From assembly GCA_937907645.1 (NCBI GenBank), contig CALCWV010000038.1, forward strand, positions 1 through 10,399: 10,399 nucleotides of DNA. Direction: 5' to 3'. Source of the DNA: an uncultured Clostridia bacterium. Its GTDB lineage: Bacteria > Bacillota > Clostridia > Christensenellales > UBA1242. The notes beneath the pieces were generated by a model. That model was given only the letters and a program-made list of their open reading frames with translations. It was not told the DNA's origin and made no database searches. The position numbers and the translations under genes are program-made. Of this stretch, positions 1 through 6,411 are shown one piece after another; position 1 is the stretch's first letter; every line of letters starts with the position of its first letter.

Positions 1-863
1 AGTTCGTCAATAAATACGATAATATTTTTGCTTGAAGTAATTAATTCAATGGCATTCTTAAGTTTTTCTTCCATAGCTCCACGATACTTCGTTCCTGCCA
101 TGAGCCCGCCAATTTCAAGAGAGAATATAATCTTATCCTTCAATATTTCAGGAACATCCCCAGCAACAATAGCTTGAGCAAGTCCTTCAACAACTGCAGT
201 TTTTCCGACGCCGGCCTCACCTATCAAAACAGGATTATTTTTCGTCTTTCTGCAAAGAATTTCAATTACCCTTTGGATTTCTTCTTCTCTGCCTATAACC
301 GGATCTAATTTGTGCTCTTTTGCCTTGAGTGTAATGTCACTTCCCATTTCAAGAAGTGCATCAGGCAGCTCACTCTTTATTCCGTTTGACGCTTTGTCTT
401 CCTTATCTCCTCCCCTTTCACTAACTTGCAAACTTGCATAAACTTTATCTCTAAGTTCCCTCAAGTTTACTCCATAGTGATTTTGAAGTAGTTTAAGTGC
501 AACTGCTCCATCACTGGAAAGAAGTGCAAGCAAAAGATGCTCTGTTCCAATGAAAGTATGTCCCATTTGAAGAGCAATTTGCTGTGACACTCTAAAAATA
601 TCTTTTACTCTTGGAGAGAGTTCAACTCCCCCAAATATCGTTTGTCCAATTGAGTTTTCTTCGAAAAGCTCAAACAAGTTTTCTTCAGAAACACCATATT
701 GTGAGAGCAATGTTGAGGCGATACTTTCTTTTACAGTCGTTAAGCCATAAAGAATATGTTCTGTTCCAACAACATCACTGCCGAATCTCAATGCTATTTT
801 TGAAGCATTCTTTATTACTTTTTCTATGTTATCAGAAAACGTTCCTTGCATGTTATAACTCAT
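1..863 (-). CDS. clpC: ClpC, AAA+ unfoldase of the Clp protease (5' part only)
   Basis: ClpC is the hexameric ATP-dependent unfoldase that feeds substrates, including arginine-phosphorylated proteins, into the ClpP peptidase in the cytoplasm. About 287 codons are visible; the gene runs off the left edge with no stop. The N-terminal Clp_N domain shows its two related repeats (GTEHILYGL near residue 40, GTEHLLLALL near residue 115). The first AAA+ module begins near residue 180 with LDPVIGREEEI, followed by Walker A GEAGVGKT (residues 215-222, positions 198-221), the pore-loop region AGTKYRG and the Walker B stretch IIVFIDE at the edge. Walker A has Ala where ClpC usually has Pro. The ATG at 861-863 is preceded by a full AGGAGGTG ribosome binding site and overlaps the mcsB stop as ATGA, so the start is well supported. 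It is the last visible gene of the operon with mcsA and mcsB. ClpC is preferred to ClpE or ClpB because of the two-repeat N-domain and the mcsB linkage. Confidence 0.95.
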   Translation of the reverse strand, partial: MSYNMQGTFSDNIEKVIKNASKIALRFGSDVVGTEHILYGLTTVKESIASTLLSQYGVSEENLFELFEENSIGQTIFGGVELSPRVKDIFRVSQQIALQMGHTFIGTEHLLLALLSSDGAVALKLLQNHYGVNLRELRDKVYASLQVSERGGDKEDKASNGIKSELPDALLEMGSDITLKAKEHKLDPVIGREEEIQRVIEILCRKTKNNPVLIGEAGVGKTAVVEGLAQAIVAGDVPEILKDKIIFSLEIGGLMAGTKYRGAMEEKLKNAIELITSSKNIIVFIDE

Positions 864-1876
864 AATTCACCTCCTAAAAACACTAAGTTTTTAACTCTTT
901 TTGATATATACTCTGCTCTTACAACATTTTCCTTTTTTTCTTTTGAAAATTTTATAATTTCTTTTAAGTTTGATCCTCCGCCATGATAATAAAGTTTCAT
1001 GAACATCTCTTCGTCTTTAATTTTCACCATATCATAAATACTTCCGAGCTTTAAAAGTGACAGCAGTTTTATCATCTCATTCTCGGTTATCGAATAGCAG
1101 TTTGTAAGTATTCCATAAGCCCTTTGGACTTCGTCACGTAGTTCTATGTAATTATTGTCAAAAAGCTCACCTCTTAAACTCTCTTCCTGTTTTGAAACGT
1201 CTAAGAAAAAATCCGAAACTTTATCAATAATCTCTTCCTCTGTAAGTCCAAGTGAGCCTTGATTAGAAATTTGATAAAAGCTTCCTATAGCGTCTGTCCC
1301 TTCCCCATACATTCCTCTAAACGTTAGTCCATATTTTCGTGCACTTGATATTAGCTCGTCAATCTTTCCATTTCTCTCAAGTGCTGGGATAAAGACCATG
1401 ATAGATGCTCTCATCGCTGGGCCTAGGTTAGCTGGGCTGGATGTCAAAAAGCCATATTCGTCGTCATAGGCAATATTAAAATGAGTAAGTATCTCTTCAT
1501 CTATAGGAATAAGTCTGTCATATGCTCCCTGCAAGTCAAAGCCTTTTGAGATACTCTGCTCTCTAATATGGTCTTCCTCTCCCACCATTATAATGATACT
1601 TTCATCTTCGTTTATTATAACAGACGAGATATCTCTGTTTTCTATAAGCTCTTTGCTTATAATATGCCTTTCAAGTAGTGCTGTACATCTAGAAAGTGGC
1701 ATTTTTGAAAGAGAGTAATATGCGAATCCTCCCATATGTTCAAATAAGCCTCTTGTAGATTGAACAAGATAATCTATTTCATCGTCATCTGTTAATTTAC
1801 TAATAAAAGAGATATTTGAAAAATTGCGTGCAAAACGAATGCGAGAAGTTACAGCGATACTATTGTAATTATCCAT
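860..1876 (-). CDS. mcsB: McsB, protein arginine kinase
   Basis: McsB phosphorylates arginine side chains of misfolded proteins, marking them for ClpC-ClpP. The 338-residue product is somewhat shorter than the Bacillus protein (about 363). It shows the phosphagen-kinase signatures in order: SRIRFARN (11-18), GEEDH (99-103, the family's NEEDH catalytic loop with Gly for Asn), SPANLGPAMRAS (147-158) and RGMYGEG (187-193) followed by QISNQ. Near the C-terminus ENVVRA (316-321) sits where Bacillus-type McsB has the RDxxRA phosphoarginine pocket, so the first two pocket residues differ. The start is the ATG at 1874-1876 with AGGAGG four bases upstream. The reading frame stays open to an ATG at 1951, but that extension lies over mcsA and does not resemble McsB. 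The start overlaps the mcsA stop by 8 nt and the end overlaps the clpC start by 4 nt, which indicates co-translation in one operon. Confidence 0.95.
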   Translation of the reverse strand: MDNYNSIAVTSRIRFARNFSNISFISKLTDDDEIDYLVQSTRGLFEHMGGFAYYSLSKMPLSRCTALLERHIISKELIENRDISSVIINEDESIIIMVGEEDHIREQSISKGFDLQGAYDRLIPIDEEILTHFNIAYDDEYGFLTSSPANLGPAMRASIMVFIPALERNGKIDELISSARKYGLTFRGMYGEGTDAIGSFYQISNQGSLGLTEEEIIDKVSDFFLDVSKQEESLRGELFDNNYIELRDEVQRAYGILTNCYSITENEMIKLLSLLKLGSIYDMVKIKDEEMFMKLYYHGGGSNLKEIIKFSKEKKENVVRAEYISKRVKNLVFLGGEL

Positions 1877-2039
1877 AATACCTCCTCGACGTTCTTCCCC
1901 TGTGTTTTTTGCCACCATACATCTTAGACACTGCTTCGCGAAGAGGCTCAATTTCCTGATAACAGTGAGCGCATCCTACAAAGCCATTGTCTAAGACTTC
2001 TTCATAAGTGGTTCCGCAATACTTACAAACATCTTTCAT
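1869..2039 (-). CDS. mcsA: Miniature McsA, single zinc-finger activator of McsB
   Basis: This 56-residue ORF lies exactly between tex and mcsB, where mcsA is expected. It has two CxxC pairs (C5/C8 and C23/C26) spaced as in one zinc finger, with the stretch NGFVGCAHCY and a basic C-terminal tail containing HRGR and SRRYYG. This matches the second zinc-finger block of Bacillus McsA, including the following helix and the H-x-G basic segment. Full-length McsA (about 185 residues) also has an N-terminal zinc finger and a C-terminal UVR motif; both are absent. The ATG lies 1 nt after the tex stop with no good ribosome binding site close by (a weak AAAGGA is about 20 nt upstream), so translation probably depends on ribosomes finishing tex. 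The stop TAA overlaps the mcsB start (ATGGATAA). The inferred role is binding and stimulating McsB. The intact frame and perfect packing argue for a functional gene rather than a remnant. Confidence 0.85.
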   Translation of the reverse strand: MKDVCKYCGTTYEEVLDNGFVGCAHCYQEIEPLREAVSKMYGGKKHRGRTSRRYYG

Positions 2040-2040
2040 A

Positions 2041-4194
2041 TTAATCTTGTTTTTCTATTCCTTTCATTGTTAAAGCAATTCTCTTCTTTGCTAAATCAAC
2101 TGATAATATTTTTACGTCAACTCTCTGTCCAACTTTCAAAACTTCACTTGGATGTTTAATATAGCTATCTGAAATTTGTGAAATATGAACAAGTCCGTCT
2201 TGGTGCACACCAATATCAACGAACGCTCCAAAGTCAATAACGTTTCTAACAACTCCGTTGAACACCATTCCTTCTTTAAGGTCTTCCATTGTTATAACAT
2301 CACTTCTAAGTACAGGCTTAGGCATGCTCTCACGAATATCTCTGCCTGGTTTCAAAAGTTCTTTGATAATATCTCTAAGCGTTGGCTCACCAATTTCAAG
2401 TTCCTTAGCAACTTTATCATATCCCTTTAATTCAACGAGTGATGGAAGTGATGCCAAGTTGTTGTTCTTTACATCCTCTTCGGTCAAGTTGAACATAGCA
2501 AGAAGTTTCTTTGTAGCTTCATAGCTTTCTGGGTGAACACCTGTGTTGTCAAGGATATTCTTTCCACCAACAACACGCAAGAAACCTGCACACTGCTCAA
2601 ACGCCTTTGGTCCGAGCTTGCTAACTTTGAGAAGGTGTCCTCTATCCTTGATTCCTCCCTCTTTTGCCCTATAAGCTGCAATATTCTTTGCAATAGACAT
2701 GTTAAGTCCAGAAACATATGATAATAAGCTTGGAGAAGCTGTATTTAAGTCAACGCCGACGCTGTTAACGCAATCTTCAACGACCCCTGTTAGCACCTCT
2801 GTTAGTCTGTTTTGAGGCATATCATGTTGATATTGTCCAACACCGATAGACTTAACGTCTATTTTAATAAGTTCTGCCATTGGATCTTGCAATCTTCTTG
2901 CGATTGAAACGGCACTCCTAAGAGCAACATCATAGTCTGGGAATTCTTCTGCGCCAAGTTTTGATGCGCTATAAACAGACGCTCCGGCCTCGCTAACAAC
3001 GGCATAACTAACTGGTCTATTGACATGTTTTATAAGCTCAGCTACAAAGATTTCTGCTTCTTTTGAAGCTGTTCCATTCCCAATTGAAATAACGTCAACT
3101 TTGTATTTTTCAATCAAGGCTTTAAGTTTTTCGATAGATTCTTCAGTTTTGCTTTGTGGAGGTGTTGGATAAACAACTGTTGTAGCTAATACATCTCCGT
3201 TTTTATCGATAACAGCAATCTTACATCCTGTTCTATAAGCTGGGTCAAGACCTAAGATGATATTGTTTTTCAAAGGTGCTTCCATAAGCAAAGGCTTAAG
3301 ATTTACTTCAAACATCTTGATAGCGCCTTCGTTGGCAATATCTGTTAGATAAGTTCTACACTCTCTTTCCAGTGATGGGAAAAGCAATCTATCATATGCA
3401 TCAACGATTACAGCGTCAACAATGTCATTTGTATCCGCATTATCCTTCTTGAAATGTTTTCTGATAATATTTAAAGCTTTCTCTTCATCAACCTCAAGAT
3501 CAACTTTCAAACATTTTTCCTTTTCACCACGATTGATAGCTAAAACTCTGTGTGAAGGAATATTTTTTATTTCTTGCTTAAATCCAGCATACGTCTCATA
3601 CGTTGGACTGTTCTCATTTTCAACAAGTTCGCAGCAGATTTTCGCTTTATTAAGCATAAATTCTCTCAGTTCTTTTCTAAGATCTGCGCTGTCAGAAATT
3701 CTTTCAGCTAAGATATCTTTTGCCCCTGCAATAGCATCTTCAATTGTTAAAACTTCTTCTGTAATGTACTTTTTAGCTTCTTCTGCCAAAACAAAAGACT
3801 TAGATTGAGCTTGCAAAACATCTGCCAATCCTTCTAATCCCTTTGCAATAGCGACAGAAGCACGAGTCTTCTTCTTTGGCTTGTATGGACGATAAATATC
3901 TTCAACTTCTGTCAGTGTGTTTGCCTCTTCTAAAGCTTTTGCAAGCTCCTCAGTCCATTTTCCTTGTTCTTCAATAGTTTTTTGAACTTTTTCCTTTTCC
4001 GCAGTCAAATTTCTTAAATATTTTAGTCTGTCAGCAAATGCTCTCAAAACTTGATCGTCACATGTTCCGTGCATTTCCTTTCTATAACGTGCAATGAAAG
4101 GAATTGTGCACCCTTCATCAATAAGATTTATAATATTATTTGAATAATCCAATCTTAATCCAAATTCACTTGCTAATTTCTCTGCTATTTGCAT
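2041..4194 (-). CDS. tex: Tex-family RNA-binding protein (YqgF/HhH/S1)
   Basis: Tex proteins are cytoplasmic nucleic-acid-binding proteins associated with transcription and RNA metabolism; their exact biochemical role is still loosely defined. The 717-residue length is typical. Visible domains in order are: the helical Tex N-terminal region (FIARYRKE near residue 35 and EDIYRPYKPKKKTRA near 100-115); a YqgF/RuvC-like RNase H fold beginning ILGLDPAYRTG (about 310) and running past SEAGASVYSAS and IGVGQYQHD (to about 460); helix-hairpin-helix segments (about 470-545, VDLNTASPSLL); and a C-terminal S1 domain (about 636-714, GMVFNGVVRNVIDFGAFVDI then GLVHISQIS). The ATG at 4192-4194 has AGGAG upstream and lies 1 nt after the stop of the preceding gene. 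The mini-mcsA start is 1 nt after its own stop. Tex is not a usual member of the mcsA-mcsB-clpC operon, so this linkage may be lineage specific. Confidence 0.95.
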   Translation of the reverse strand: MQIAEKLASEFGLRLDYSNNIINLIDEGCTIPFIARYRKEMHGTCDDQVLRAFADRLKYLRNLTAEKEKVQKTIEEQGKWTEELAKALEEANTLTEVEDIYRPYKPKKKTRASVAIAKGLEGLADVLQAQSKSFVLAEEAKKYITEEVLTIEDAIAGAKDILAERISDSADLRKELREFMLNKAKICCELVENENSPTYETYAGFKQEIKNIPSHRVLAINRGEKEKCLKVDLEVDEEKALNIIRKHFKKDNADTNDIVDAVIVDAYDRLLFPSLERECRTYLTDIANEGAIKMFEVNLKPLLMEAPLKNNIILGLDPAYRTGCKIAVIDKNGDVLATTVVYPTPPQSKTEESIEKLKALIEKYKVDVISIGNGTASKEAEIFVAELIKHVNRPVSYAVVSEAGASVYSASKLGAEEFPDYDVALRSAVSIARRLQDPMAELIKIDVKSIGVGQYQHDMPQNRLTEVLTGVVEDCVNSVGVDLNTASPSLLSYVSGLNMSIAKNIAAYRAKEGGIKDRGHLLKVSKLGPKAFEQCAGFLRVVGGKNILDNTGVHPESYEATKKLLAMFNLTEEDVKNNNLASLPSLVELKGYDKVAKELEIGEPTLRDIIKELLKPGRDIRESMPKPVLRSDVITMEDLKEGMVFNGVVRNVIDFGAFVDIGVHQDGLVHISQISDSYIKHPSEVLKVGQRVDVKILSVDLAKKRIALTMKGIEKQD

Positions 4195-4195
4195 A

Positions 4196-5143
4196 CTATA
4201 TTCTCTCCTTTATTCTTTCCATAATTTTTTCACACTCTTCGTAAATCGAGCTATCGTCCCCATCTAGCTTTATCCTCTCTTTCTTAGATAATGCCAGCTC
4301 CAAAACTTCGCTTGCGCTAAGAACTTCACAATCGCTGAGCAGTCCTCGATTTAACGCTCCCGCCAGTCTAATCTCTTCGATTATGTCATTGTTGATTGGT
4401 GAAGCTAATTGAACTGTCACACCGCTTCCCTGCATCGCGCAGATATTTGCTATCCCTTGACCTAAATTTAAGAAATCGTAGGGGCTTACAATAACTTTCG
4501 CTCCGTAGCTTGCCATAACCGAAAAGTCGTCCTTATCGGCGTAAATTCCACCATAAATATAACATTCTCTGTCAAGCAGCCCGACATCTTCGATGTAATT
4601 TATAGGGGGCTTGTTAAACAATGAATTTAACATCCCCGTTTTTTCCAGATCATTATACAAGGTCACATACGCTGGCAGTTTGTATTTCCCGCAAACCTCG
4701 GAAACTTCGTTTGTAAGGTCATCCCCGTCGATATATGGATCCACAGCGACGCCAAGCAATCCTTCAAATTTCTTGTAAATTTTTGGAATAACTTCAATGT
4801 CTTTTGCCCTGATAAGAATCTTTCCTCCAACACCAAATTCCTCGAAAACTCGTTTGGTCACTGTAGGCGACAGTGAAACGATGTTCATCTCTGTGGCGCC
4901 ATTTTTTATTCCACTGATAACGTACTTTTTCAAAATATTTTCTAAGTCTTTCTCACTTAAATCATATTTCTCAATAATTTCCTTTGACGTCATCTCAAGG
5001 AGATTTTCTTGAAAAACTAGGATATCACGGCTGTCAAAATATTCCCCCAAAAAAGACAAAAAAGGAAGGCAATATGAATTTCGTAATCCATAAGCTCCCC
5101 TTTCGTTTGTATATAAATTTTCAATTTTGTAGCACTTTTCCAT
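4196..5143 (-). CDS. Degenerate amidohydrolase-fold protein, probably non-catalytic
   Basis: The 315-residue product aligns by eye with the C-terminal two thirds of MTA/SAH-deaminase or chlorohydrolase-type amidohydrolases. The recognisable framework is PINYIEDVGLLD followed by a strand, then ASYGAKVIVSPYDFLNLGQG (family: ERGVSVVHNPxSNLKLGSG), and NNDIIEEIRLAGAL (family: NNxLDMFEEMRLAAL). The residues that bind metal in the family are replaced: the HxH strand reads YVT (residues 159-161), the HC-x-H strand reads GGIY (208-211), and the TDG region reads LASPIN. The N-terminal VNAHTH motif is not seen either. This suggests a pseudoenzyme or a binding protein that reuses the barrel; the function is unknown. 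The ATG at 5143 has AGGA seven bases upstream and is preferred to a TTG nine codons earlier. The gene heads the operon and its stop is 1 nt before the tex start. Confidence 0.6.
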   Translation of the reverse strand: MEKCYKIENLYTNERGAYGLRNSYCLPFLSFLGEYFDSRDILVFQENLLEMTSKEIIEKYDLSEKDLENILKKYVISGIKNGATEMNIVSLSPTVTKRVFEEFGVGGKILIRAKDIEVIPKIYKKFEGLLGVAVDPYIDGDDLTNEVSEVCGKYKLPAYVTLYNDLEKTGMLNSLFNKPPINYIEDVGLLDRECYIYGGIYADKDDFSVMASYGAKVIVSPYDFLNLGQGIANICAMQGSGVTVQLASPINNDIIEEIRLAGALNRGLLSDCEVLSASEVLELALSKKERIKLDGDDSSIYEECEKIMERIKERI

Positions 5144-5160
5144 CAATTTTTCCTGTAAAC

Positions 5161-5189
5161 ATTTTAACAAATAAAATATAAAAACGCAA
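5161..5189 (-). promoter_or_regulatory. Possible promoter of the amidohydrolase-like/tex/mcsAB/clpC operon
   Basis: On the minus strand a -10-like TAAAAT (5161-5166) lies 17 nt downstream of TTGCGT (5184-5189). A start about 7 nt further on would place the AGGA ribosome binding site almost at the 5' end of the transcript, which is tight, so an alternative promoter in this AT-rich stretch is possible. No CIRCE inverted repeat and no tandem GGTCAAA CtsR box is visible between 5144 and 5450. Confidence 0.35.
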
Positions 5190-5250
5190 ACGAATTGACG
5201 CTATTTTTATAAAGATAATTTTTAAACAATTTATTAATAAAAAAGTAAGG

Positions 5251-5335
5251 CTGGCGCGCGTTAAAAACGCTTGCTTCGCATAACCATAAAAAGAAAGCAG
5301 AGCGAAGCTCAGCATTTGGCTGCGGTAGACAAGCA
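5251..5335. repeat. Hairpin-forming stretch related to the larger palindrome at 5446-5577
   Basis: This stretch contains a small palindrome, GCGTT-AAA-AACGC (5258-5270), and a pair GCTTCGC (5273-5279) / GCGAAGC (5302-5308). The segment from about 5288 (AAAAGAAAGCAGAGCGAAGC) resembles the segment from about 5458 (AAAAAGAAAGCAGAACAAGG), and both continue into a GCTG-rich part. The two may be copies of one dispersed element or terminator family. Its GC-rich hairpins sit between the palindrome and the operon promoter. Confidence 0.4.
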
Positions 5336-5389
5336 TTAACCTATGTAACCTTCCTAAAAATCAGCTCCCCTTAATACAATTTAATTAAA

Positions 5390-5416
5390 AAATGAGGTGA
5401 TTTACTAGACTCATTT
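5390..5416 (-). terminator. Weak hairpin with T-run, possible minus-strand terminator
   Basis: AAATGAG (5390-5396) and CTCATTT (5410-5416) form a 7-bp stem around a 13-nt loop. On the minus strand the stem is followed by a run of T (TTTTTTAATT). The stem is AT-rich and the loop is long, so this is only a possible back-up to the stronger hairpin at 5446-5577. Confidence 0.25.
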
Positions 5417-5445
5417 ATTCCTTAAAACACCCGCGCTAGCCAGAC

Positions 5446-5577
5446 ATTTTTAGACAAAAAAAAGAAAGCAGAACAAGGCTCGCTGTTCATTGCTGGCAGG
5501 AGTTTACAACCCCGTAAATGATTGTCAGAAATGGACGGCAGTAAACGCAGTTCTGCGACGCTTTTTTGTCTAAAAAT
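5446..5577. repeat. 132-nt imperfect palindrome, long RNA hairpin / bidirectional terminator
   Basis: The ends are a perfect 16-nt inverted repeat, ATTTTTAGACAAAAAA (5446-5461) against its complement (5562-5577). Inside are further nested pairings in order: GCAGAAC/GTTCTGC, GCTGTTCATT/AATGGACGGC (fully paired on the plus strand if two G-U pairs are allowed), CTGGCA/TGTCAG, and an apical GTTTAC/GTAAAT around AACCCC. G-U pairs in the stem suggest selection on RNA rather than only a DNA palindrome. T-runs lie at both ends (T6 on plus, T8 on minus), so it can act as a terminator; on the minus strand it would end transcription of the CBS gene, whose last codons and stop form one arm. A non-autonomous mobile element (MITE-like) is an alternative, but I see no target-site duplication. 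Confidence 0.6.
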
Positions 5578-6289
5578 CGAGGATCGAATTCATCGTCATA
5601 ATATCCCCCGTCGTTATAATCCCAAGAGGAATTTCGGAGATATCCCCTGTTTTTGTTAGCAAAATTGCAAGCAATTTGTGGTTTTTATTAAACTCTGACA
5701 AGGCGTCTTCAACTGTAAGCGTTGCCGGTTTAACTAGATAGTAATTAGAGTTCTCAATTTTAGATAACATGTCTTCAATTTTAACATTTTCAAGGAAAAC
5801 TTTGGCTTTCCCACCAGATGCAAGATATGTTCCGAAGGCGTCAATGATTTTCTGTCCATTGGCGATTCCAATAAGCGTATTTTCCTTGTAAACAGGCAGA
5901 TTACTGTAATGAGATGTCGCAATTAGTTTGATAACTTCTTGCATTGATTTATCGGCTGAAACAGAAAGGATATCCCTGTGACAAACTGTATCCAATGCAA
6001 CAGCTGGGCTGTTAATTAGCTTTTCAATTTTCTCAAACTTCTCTACTACGTCCTCATGAGGCTCTGCGATAATCATTTTATCATTTGAAGAATGAACAAT
6101 TGCATTTCTAAGTCTGCCATAGTCGATGAGCTCGTCCTCATACTTACGTACAACGTAGTTCAAGGCAACAGTTCTTCTAATGAGGTCAGAAAAGCCCATA
6201 CTTCTGTTGAAATTGTACTTTGCTTTCAAAGTATAATCCACTTTATTGAAGCAATTGATAAATCTCTCTGCAAGCGAATTCTTTTTCAT
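5570..6289 (-). CDS. CBS-pair protein with N-terminal HEPN-like helical region
   Basis: The 239-residue cytoplasmic protein has two parts. The N-terminal 95 residues are predicted helical and contain R61-NAIV-H66 inside DYGRLRNAIVHSS, an Rx4H arrangement like the catalytic motif of HEPN RNases, followed by EPHEDVVEKFEKIEKL. The C-terminal part has two CBS units: about 103-150 (ILSVSADKSMQEVIKLIATS then LPVYKENTLIGIANG) and about 185-233 (ending PLGIITTGDIM). CBS pairs usually bind adenine nucleotides and switch a partner domain, so a nucleotide-sensing regulator or conditional RNase is a reasonable inference, but no activity is proven. The start ATG (6287-6289) has AAGGAG five bases upstream. 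The gene is probably monocistronic: its own promoter region lies upstream and a long hairpin begins at its stop. Confidence 0.8.
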   Translation of the reverse strand: MKKNSLAERFINCFNKVDYTLKAKYNFNRSMGFSDLIRRTVALNYVVRKYEDELIDYGRLRNAIVHSSNDKMIIAEPHEDVVEKFEKIEKLINSPAVALDTVCHRDILSVSADKSMQEVIKLIATSHYSNLPVYKENTLIGIANGQKIIDAFGTYLASGGKAKVFLENVKIEDMLSKIENSNYYLVKPATLTVEDALSEFNKNHKLLAILLTKTGDISEIPLGIITTGDIMTMNSILDF

Positions 6290-6310
6290 ACAAACTCCTT
6301 ATTTGCTTTA

Positions 6311-6339
6311 ATTCTACACTAAAAAGCAAAAAAACAGAA
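6311..6339 (-). promoter_or_regulatory. Probable promoter of the CBS/HEPN-like gene
   Basis: On the minus strand TAGAAT (6311-6316) matches a -10 box in 5 of 6 bases. The -35 position (TTCTGT, 6334-6339, 17-nt spacing) is poor and T-rich. The leader would be very short, with the ribosome binding site AAGGAG at about 6295-6300. Confidence 0.4.
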
Positions 6340-6377
6340 ATGTTTTTTAGTTATAAAACGAAAAATTATGAAATTTG

Positions 6378-6406
6378 TTGCAATTTTAAAAGAAATACTG
6401 TATAAT
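6378..6406 (+). promoter_or_regulatory. Housekeeping sigma promoter of the SRP RNA gene
   Basis: TTGCAA (6378-6383) and a consensus TATAAT (6401-6406) are separated by 17 nt. Transcription would begin at about 6412-6413, precisely where the SRP RNA 5' end is expected from its pairing with the 3' end. It is divergent from the CBS gene promoter. Confidence 0.85.
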
Positions 6407-6411
6407 GATTG

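Noticed and set aside
611..865. 84-residue plus-strand ORF opposite clpC
   Set aside because: It is antisense to the conserved Clp_N domain, with no family resemblance and no ribosome binding site of note.
1877..1951. 25-residue N-terminal extension of McsB (ATG at 1951)
   Set aside because: It lies in another frame over mcsA, shows no McsB similarity, and the ATG at 1876 has a strong AGGAGG site and begins just before the conserved SRIRFARN motif.
5121..5336. 71-residue hydrophobic ORF on the minus strand
   Set aside because: It overlaps the operon promoter region, the hairpin stretch and the start of the amidohydrolase-like gene. Its hydrophobicity comes from AT-rich non-coding sequence, and I see no ribosome binding site.
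5144..5450. CIRCE or CtsR operator upstream of the clpC operon
   Set aside because: I looked for TTAGCACTC/GAGTGCTAA and tandem GGTCAAA on both strands and found neither.
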